Below, piece after piece: positions 6,338-10,323 of a stretch of 10,323 nt of DNA. The notes under the pieces were generated by a model, which did no database searches, had not been told where the DNA came from, and saw nothing but the letters and a program-made list of their open reading frames with translations. The DNA is from Candidatus Omnitrophota bacterium (GTDB lineage: Bacteria > Omnitrophota > Gorgyraeia > Gygaellales > Profunditerraquicolaceae): contig JAGOIJ010000050.1 of the NCBI GenBank assembly GCA_017995695.1, forward strand, positions 1-10,323, given 5' to 3'. Within the stretch, counting starts at the first letter, position 1. Every line of letters begins with the position of its first letter. The translations under genes were made by a program, and so were the position numbers.

Positions 6338-6785
6338 ATATTGTTTGGGCTGCTTTTTTGTATTGCTTACCTACCGCAACAAAGTTTAGCCTACGCGACT
6401 CCTTGGAAATAATCGCTAATGTTACGCCCAGATATTCCGCGGGCGCGCAATCTGAAAGCCGCTGGGCCCATTCTATCACACTGACTCCATCTGCAAACAA
6501 AAATTCTTCCGAACCTAAACCTGCAATCTCCTGTTGGTTGTCTAATCGATATAGATCAAAATGATGCAACGGCATGCGCCCCTGATGTTGGCGCATCAGC
6601 ACGAATGTTGGGCTTATAATCTCATCCTGATTAATCCCTAATCCTTCAGCAATACCTTTGGTCAAGACCGTTTTTCCCGAGCCAAGCTGACCAAACAGAC
6701 AAACGATACTGCCCGGCCTTAAAACTTTGGCGATAAGCCTGCCTACGTTCATTGTCTCTTTAACTGAATGCGTTATAATCTTCAT
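6318..6785 (-). CDS. tsaE: tRNA threonylcarbamoyladenosine biosynthesis ATPase TsaE
   Basis: P-loop ATPase needed for turnover of the bacterial t6A synthase with TsaB and TsaD. It is 155 residues from MKIITHSVKET, the standard TsaE length. Walker A is GQLGSGKT (32-39), followed by ISPTFVLM (57-64) and HHFDLYRLDN (74-83), then GSEEFLFADGVSVIEWAQRL (91-110), all classical TsaE blocks. The frame stays open upstream for 36 more residues, but that stretch overlaps the end of thiL in another frame and does not resemble TsaE, so the start at 6785 is chosen. It begins 2 nt after the thiL TAA stop with no close Shine-Dalgarno, and its end overlaps tsaB by 20 nt. Confidence 0.96.
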   Translation of the reverse strand: MKIITHSVKETMNVGRLIAKVLRPGSIVCLFGQLGSGKTVLTKGIAEGLGINQDEIISPTFVLMRQHQGRMPLHHFDLYRLDNQQEIAGLGSEEFLFADGVSVIEWAQRLSDCAPAEYLGVTLAIISKESRRLNFVAVGKQYKKAAQTIYETYRH

Positions 6786-6787
6786 AG

Positions 6788-7684
6788 TTAAAAATGTTGA
6801 AAGCCTTTCTTGAGGCAACTCAAACGGTCCGCATGCCATCCGGTGAATGTACATCCATATTTCTTTTCCACTGCTTCGCCAATAGACTGGCAATGAAACG
6901 GATTATTCTTCAAAAGCTTGCGAGCGTCTTTGCGCGACAAAGCAAACAATAACTCGAAATCTTCACCCCCGGTAAGCGCATCGTCTAGGTCACCAGCTTC
7001 CAAGCTCACCGGTATTAAACGCGTATCGATCCTTGCGCCGATGCCACTTGCTTTAAGTATATGCTTTAAATCCTGCACAAGGCCATCTGATATATCGATC
7101 ATCGCATGCACTGAAAAGTGAGAAACCAGAAAACGCGATACCTCAAGGCGAGGTGTAAAATCAAGATGTTTTCCTTTAATAGTGCCTCCCAGCGGTCCGG
7201 TTACAAAGAAAATATCGCCGGGCTTTGCTCCGCGGCGCAGCACAAGGTGTTCTTTTTCTACTTCACCCAACATGCTAACATCAATAACCACCTCATGCGC
7301 CTTGCTAATATCTCCTCCGACAATATTAATAGAAAATTTCTTGGCCAAGGCGCGCATCCCTTTAAACATGTTGTCAACGAACTTAAGCGAAGTCGCAGCA
7401 GGCAGCCCCAATGACACGACTGCATGACGGGGTATGCCACCGCATGCCGCGATATCACTGATAGATATTGCCAAGGCTTTTCTGCCAATGAGATGCGCAG
7501 GATCATCTCTGGTAAAATCCTGCCCTTCAACAATCATGTCGCAGGTAAACAAAAGATATTTTTGCTTATTAAACGCCAAGACTGCGCAATCATCTCCTGG
7601 CCCCTGTTTCACCGAAGCATCTGACGTTATCTGCGCGCAAAACCGCTTGATTAAACCAAATTCACCGACTGAGCGAACATCCAT
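6788..7684 (-). CDS. thiL: Thiamine-monophosphate kinase
   Basis: Phosphorylates thiamine monophosphate with ATP to give thiamine diphosphate, the last step of cofactor synthesis. The 298 residues fit the short end of the PurM/ThiL family. Motifs seen: GEFGLI (7-12), GPGDDCAVL (28-36), the Mg/ATP-binding TCDMIVEGQDF (47-57), GRKALAISISDIAACGGIPRHAVVSLGLP (67-95), IVGGDISK (121-128), VTGPLGG (161-167), MIDISDGL (195-202) and TGGEDFELLF (238-247). The acidic metal ligands expected from the family are kept. The start at 7684 overlaps the mtnA end by 23 nt and has a good Shine-Dalgarno. The thiL-tsaE-tsaB order is the same as ydiA-ydiB-ydiC in Bacillus subtilis, although thiamine synthesis and t6A formation have no direct biochemical link. 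Confidence 0.96.
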   Translation of the reverse strand: MDVRSVGEFGLIKRFCAQITSDASVKQGPGDDCAVLAFNKQKYLLFTCDMIVEGQDFTRDDPAHLIGRKALAISISDIAACGGIPRHAVVSLGLPAATSLKFVDNMFKGMRALAKKFSINIVGGDISKAHEVVIDVSMLGEVEKEHLVLRRGAKPGDIFFVTGPLGGTIKGKHLDFTPRLEVSRFLVSHFSVHAMIDISDGLVQDLKHILKASGIGARIDTRLIPVSLEAGDLDDALTGGEDFELLFALSRKDARKLLKNNPFHCQSIGEAVEKKYGCTFTGWHADRLSCLKKGFQHF

Positions 7685-8720
7685 TTAAACAATCCTTTAT
7701 GTTTTTCTCAAAAGGTGGTTGCATAACCCCTTTATCAGTAACGATCGCGGAAATCAAAGCATGCGGCGTAATATCAAATGCCGGATTGTGCACCTTAATA
7801 GCTTTCCCCCTGACCGGCTGTCGCAAGAAGAGTGTGGTTATTTCATCATCAGGTCGCTGTTCAATAGTAATACTATCCCCAGTGGCAATTTGCATATCAA
7901 AGGTTGAAGCTGGAGCAACAACATAAAAAGGAATATTATGAAAACGGGCAAACACCGCTAAGGCGAGGGTGCCGATCTTGTTTGCCGTATCGCCATTGGC
8001 AGCAATCCTGTCAGCGCCGACAAAAATTTTCTTAACCAAGCCTTGCCGCATAACCTGCGCTGCCATGTTATCACAAATGAGCGTAACAGGGATACCGTTT
8101 CTTTTTAGCTCCCACGCTGTTAAACGCGCGCCTTGCAGGATCGGCCTTGTCTCGCAAGCAAAAACATTAATTTGCTTACCCTCCTCCTTTGCGCGATAGA
8201 AAACACCCAAGGCTGTGCCATAATCAACGGTCGCTAACATACCTGCATTGCAAATGGTTAAAACGGAATCGCGCTCGCTGATAAGACGTGCGCCATGCCT
8301 GCCGATTGCCCGACAGGCAATTTCATCCTCATGCATTATGGCAAGGGCTTGCTTAAGAATGATACCTTTAAGCCTTGCCACAGGTGCTCCTTGGTTGGCT
8401 TCAACAGCCTGCTTTACACGCTCAAGCCCAAAAAAAAGATTTCGCGCTGTCGGCCGACTTGAAGCGATAAAAGCAATCGCCTTATCCAAAACTCGATTAA
8501 ATTCGACAAACGTTAAAACATGCTTATCGCGCACACCTAAATAAACCCCCAACGCTGCTGCTGCCCCAAGGGCTGGCGCTCCGCGAACGGAAAGATTCCG
8601 TATCGCCTGCCACATCTGCCTGTCGGTAGTAAGGTGTAAAAAACAAAGCCTGCGCGGCAATTGCGTCTGATCAATAATGGTAACCTTATTGTTGCGCCAA
8701 GTAATTGTTTTTAAACTCAT
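7662..8720 (-). CDS. mtnA: Methylthioribose-1-phosphate isomerase
   Basis: eIF2B-like isomerase that turns 5-methylthioribose 1-phosphate into methylthioribulose 1-phosphate in methionine salvage. It is 352 residues, the normal length. Motifs: SVRGAPALGAAAALGVYLG (44-62), a catalytic cysteine C157 in LTICNAG (154-160), CETRPILQGARLTAWEL (189-205), DNMAAQVM (217-224), and VGADRIAANGDTANKIGT (234-251) with the catalytic aspartate D237. NPAFDITPHALISAIVTDKGV (312-332) is the C-terminal block. The familiar THCN around the cysteine reads TICN here. An AAAGGAG lies 13 nt before the ATG at 8720, longer than ideal. The gene overlaps the TPR gene by 35 nt and thiL by 23 nt. No other salvage gene is in the window, so the pathway's extent is unknown. 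A related sugar-phosphate isomerase is a less likely alternative. Confidence 0.93.
   Translation of the reverse strand: MSLKTITWRNNKVTIIDQTQLPRRLCFLHLTTDRQMWQAIRNLSVRGAPALGAAAALGVYLGVRDKHVLTFVEFNRVLDKAIAFIASSRPTARNLFFGLERVKQAVEANQGAPVARLKGIILKQALAIMHEDEIACRAIGRHGARLISERDSVLTICNAGMLATVDYGTALGVFYRAKEEGKQINVFACETRPILQGARLTAWELKRNGIPVTLICDNMAAQVMRQGLVKKIFVGADRIAANGDTANKIGTLALAVFARFHNIPFYVVAPASTFDMQIATGDSITIEQRPDDEITTLFLRQPVRGKAIKVHNPAFDITPHALISAIVTDKGVMQPPFEKNIKDCLNGCSLSR
7693..7698 (-). promoter_or_regulatory. Shine-Dalgarno of thiL
   Basis: AAAGGA on the minus strand, 8 nt before the thiL ATG and lying inside mtnA. It fixes the thiL start at 7684 and shows that the organism does use Shine-Dalgarno pairing for some genes. 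Confidence 0.75.
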
Positions 8721-9315
8721 CTGATGTACGAAGCTCCTTTAATCGCTTGACAATTTCTCGCCTGATCCCTCGGCACGCATTGCGCGGCAACAACGTAAGC
8801 ACTGTTTCATACGCCTGGATTGCCCCTTTAATATCTGAACAATTATACAAGGCATCCGCAAGGTTATCATAGGTCACGGCCCGTCCTGGCTCAAGGGCAA
8901 GCGCCTTGTTAAAACAGGCAATGGCTTCACGATGCTTGCCAATATTATTCAAAAGCCATCCTTTGTTATGATAGATTGTGGCGTAATCCGGCTCAACCTC
9001 AATCCCTTTATCAAAATAAGGCAAGGCTTCATCAATAATGCCAAGCTCAACCATGCACAGCGCGCGATCATTATACGCTGCGCCATCGCGTGGATTAAAC
9101 CGGATCGCAGCATCAAAATGCTCGATCGCTGCAGCAAATTTCTTTTGCACCAAATCCACTTGCCCCTTAAAATATTCTATCTCGCCGGAAGCCTCAAGCC
9201 GCTTCGCCAAAACCAGGCATTTTCTGGCAAACAACAGCGCTTTTTTCTGCGTGCCATAGGTAATCAACGCATCAAGTTTAAGTCGAGCATTTAGCATTGT
9301 ATCGATCTTCCCCAT
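8686..9315 (-). CDS. Tetratricopeptide (TPR) repeat protein
   Basis: Protein of 209 residues, probably a cytoplasmic protein-binding scaffold; its partner cannot be read from the sequence. Residues 8-43 form a basic helical lead. Four TPR units then follow at about 46-76, 78-110, 112-144 and 146-178. They carry the usual pattern (for example AYNDRALCMVELGIIDEALPYF and YHNKGWLLNNIGKHREAIACF, ending in P at the turn). A basic tail follows. There is no signal peptide or membrane segment with the chosen start. The ATG at 9315 is preceded by GAAGG at 5-nt spacing. The frame is open upstream for 37 more residues, but these overlap the ferredoxin domain of the preceding gene, so they are excluded. 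The next in-frame ATG (9297) is possible. The gene lies 20 nt after the DUF362 stop and overlaps mtnA by 35 nt, so it is part of the operon. Confidence 0.85.
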   Translation of the reverse strand: MGKIDTMLNARLKLDALITYGTQKKALLFARKCLVLAKRLEASGEIEYFKGQVDLVQKKFAAAIEHFDAAIRFNPRDGAAYNDRALCMVELGIIDEALPYFDKGIEVEPDYATIYHNKGWLLNNIGKHREAIACFNKALALEPGRAVTYDNLADALYNCSDIKGAIQAYETVLTLLPRNACRGIRREIVKRLKELRTSDEFKNNYLAQQ

Positions 9316-9320
9316 CAATA

Positions 9321-9325
9321 CCTTC
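9321..9325 (-). promoter_or_regulatory. Shine-Dalgarno of the TPR gene
   Basis: GAAGG on the minus strand, 5 nt before the ATG at 9315, in the short gap after the DUF362 stop. It favours 9315 over both the longer open frame and the later ATG. Confidence 0.5.
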
Positions 9326-9335
9326 ACGAAAATAG

Positions 9336-10323
9336 CTATAAACCCATCAAGCGGGCGAGCAGACTCTTCTTTACGGTTATTGCCGAGGCCGGACATGATT
9401 CTTGGCAACAAAAACAAGCGATGCAATTCTTGTATTCTATCGTCACCTTATCGTGATGCATACTGATGCAATGCTGAGGGCACACCTTGATACAAGCCAT
9501 GCATTTCTGACACTGATCATGTTTGATCAAGGGAACATATTTAATCAACGTAGCAACAAACGCAACCAAGAAGGAAGGCAATTTATTAACCAAGGAAGCA
9601 TTCTTGGGCAACACAAAAGGACGCTTAAAAACCGTATCCGGACGATCTCCCATGATACTAATTGTTTTTAACTCAGCGCAACCTAATCCCCGTTGCGCGG
9701 CGATTCTCGTGCTTGCCACCTGATGCGGCTTAATACCCATCAACGATGCCATCACGCTGTCAAGAGCTACGCAATCATTGCCTGCCAAAAGCACGCCAGC
9801 ATGATAGGGTTTTCCGCTCGTCCCCGGCCCATCGCCCTCCATAGCGATGATGCCGTCGACAACCGTTAACGCTGGTTTTGCCTGCTCATAAATATCGGCT
9901 AAAACTGAAGCAAAATCCTCGATTTTAAAAAAACGCTTGTGTAATTCTGTTTTAAAGGTCCCTGACACTAAACCAAAGAGATTTTTGACTGCCCCGGTCA
10001 TAAGCGTAAATTCATGGGTTTTAAATTTAGGGATACTAATAAAACAATCGCACTCATCAAGCCACGTTGTTAACGGAAAACTGCCGCGCCATCGTTTTTT
10101 ATCAAAAGTTACCAGCTGAACATGCTCTTGCGCGCACAGCGCTTCCATGCCGGTGCGCCGATACACTTCGCCTACGTTTTCTATCTGCGCGCCCCAGACG
10201 CTGGGGCCGTCGCCGATGAAAATCTGAGAATTGATATTTTTTAAAATACGAATCAACGCCCTCACAACTTCAGGATGCGTCGTAATGCCAAACTCCGGCT
10301 CCTTTGCCATCAGCAGATTAGGC
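9336..10323 (-). CDS. DUF362 family protein with C-terminal 2x[4Fe-4S] ferredoxin domain, partial (N-terminus beyond right edge)
   Basis: The frame is open to the window edge and begins PNLLMAKEPEFGITTHPEVVRAL. In this family the PNLL belongs to an internal KPN motif, so the ATG at 10310 is not the start and some N-terminal residues are missing. Of the 328 residues visible, about 1-260 are the DUF362 domain, with ISIPKFKTHEFTLMTGAVKNLFGLVSG and the glycine-rich MEGDGPGTSGKP. The last 60 residues form a bacterial ferredoxin domain with two complete motifs: CQKCMACIKVCP and CIACFCCQESCP (both CxxCxxCxxxCP), enough to hold two [4Fe-4S] clusters. Between them and the DUF362 domain is a hydrophobic stretch (FLVAFVATLIKYVPLI) that may be a buried helix. 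The function of DUF362 proteins is not established, though they are common in anaerobes and often carry such ferredoxin modules. The gene is the first visible member of the minus-strand operon. Confidence 0.92.
   Translation of the reverse strand, partial: PNLLMAKEPEFGITTHPEVVRALIRILKNINSQIFIGDGPSVWGAQIENVGEVYRRTGMEALCAQEHVQLVTFDKKRWRGSFPLTTWLDECDCFISIPKFKTHEFTLMTGAVKNLFGLVSGTFKTELHKRFFKIEDFASVLADIYEQAKPALTVVDGIIAMEGDGPGTSGKPYHAGVLLAGNDCVALDSVMASLMGIKPHQVASTRIAAQRGLGCAELKTISIMGDRPDTVFKRPFVLPKNASLVNKLPSFLVAFVATLIKYVPLIKHDQCQKCMACIKVCPQHCISMHHDKVTIEYKNCIACFCCQESCPASAITVKKSLLARLMGL

Noticed and set aside
6786..6893. 36-residue N-terminal extension of TsaE
   Set aside because: It overlaps the thiL coding sequence in another frame and does not resemble TsaE; the MKIITHSVKET start gives the standard family length.
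9316..9426. 37-residue N-terminal extension of the TPR protein
   Set aside because: It overlaps the ferredoxin domain of the preceding gene and has no TPR character; a GAAGG sits just before the ATG at 9315.
10308..10310. ATG at 10310 as the start of the DUF362 gene
   Set aside because: The frame continues upstream as PNLL, part of the conserved KPN motif of the family, so the gene is cut by the window edge.

Overview
The window reads as ordinary chromosomal DNA from a diderm (LPS-bearing) bacterium. It has dense operons, medium G+C, housekeeping genes with full-length families, and one intergenic palindromic repeat. LptF and LptG argue for an outer membrane with lipopolysaccharide. The gene mixture (DUF362/ferredoxin protein, TPR protein, MtnA, ThiL-TsaE-TsaB, Alr, ComF next to LptFG) and the style of the repeat suggest an uncultured lineage such as Omnitrophota. 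That placement is inference from general resemblance and was not tested.

Layout. Bases 1-1248 (minus strand) hold pyrE followed, with a 1-nt overlap, by the first 230 codons of an HI0933-type flavoprotein that runs off the left edge. Bases 1249-1577 form the only long intergenic stretch. It carries two divergent, near-consensus sigma70-type promoters (for pyrE and comF) and, between them, a nested palindromic repeat element. Bases 1578-4491 (plus strand) are a compact comF-lptF-lptG operon. Bases 4483-10323 (minus strand) are a seven-gene convergent operon. In transcription order it is DUF362/ferredoxin protein (5' end outside the window), TPR protein, mtnA, thiL, tsaE, tsaB, alr. Its neighbours overlap or lie a few bases apart, except for a 43-nt gap before alr.

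How the genes work together. lptF and lptG encode the two membrane subunits of the LPS exporter. thiL, tsaE and tsaB keep the order known from other bacteria (Bacillus ydiA-ydiB-ydiC), with TsaB and TsaE serving tRNA t6A synthesis. The place where rimI and tsaD often follow is taken here by alr (D-alanine for peptidoglycan). pyrE supplies pyrimidines and mtnA belongs to methionine salvage. ComF is a Zn-finger/phosphoribosyltransferase-fold protein of DNA uptake.

The most notable signals are not in the proteins. Both divergent promoters place their -10 box only 8-9 nt before the start codon, so the pyrE and comF mRNAs should be leaderless or nearly so. Several other genes have no Shine-Dalgarno sequence, while thiL has a good one. 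The repeat element has inner and outer copies of the same terminal motif on both sides. A degenerate 7-nt periodic repeat fills the tsaB-alr gap and supplies the tsaB stop codon. I found no RNA genes, CRISPR array, complete insertion sequence or phage genes, and no clearly new multi-gene system.
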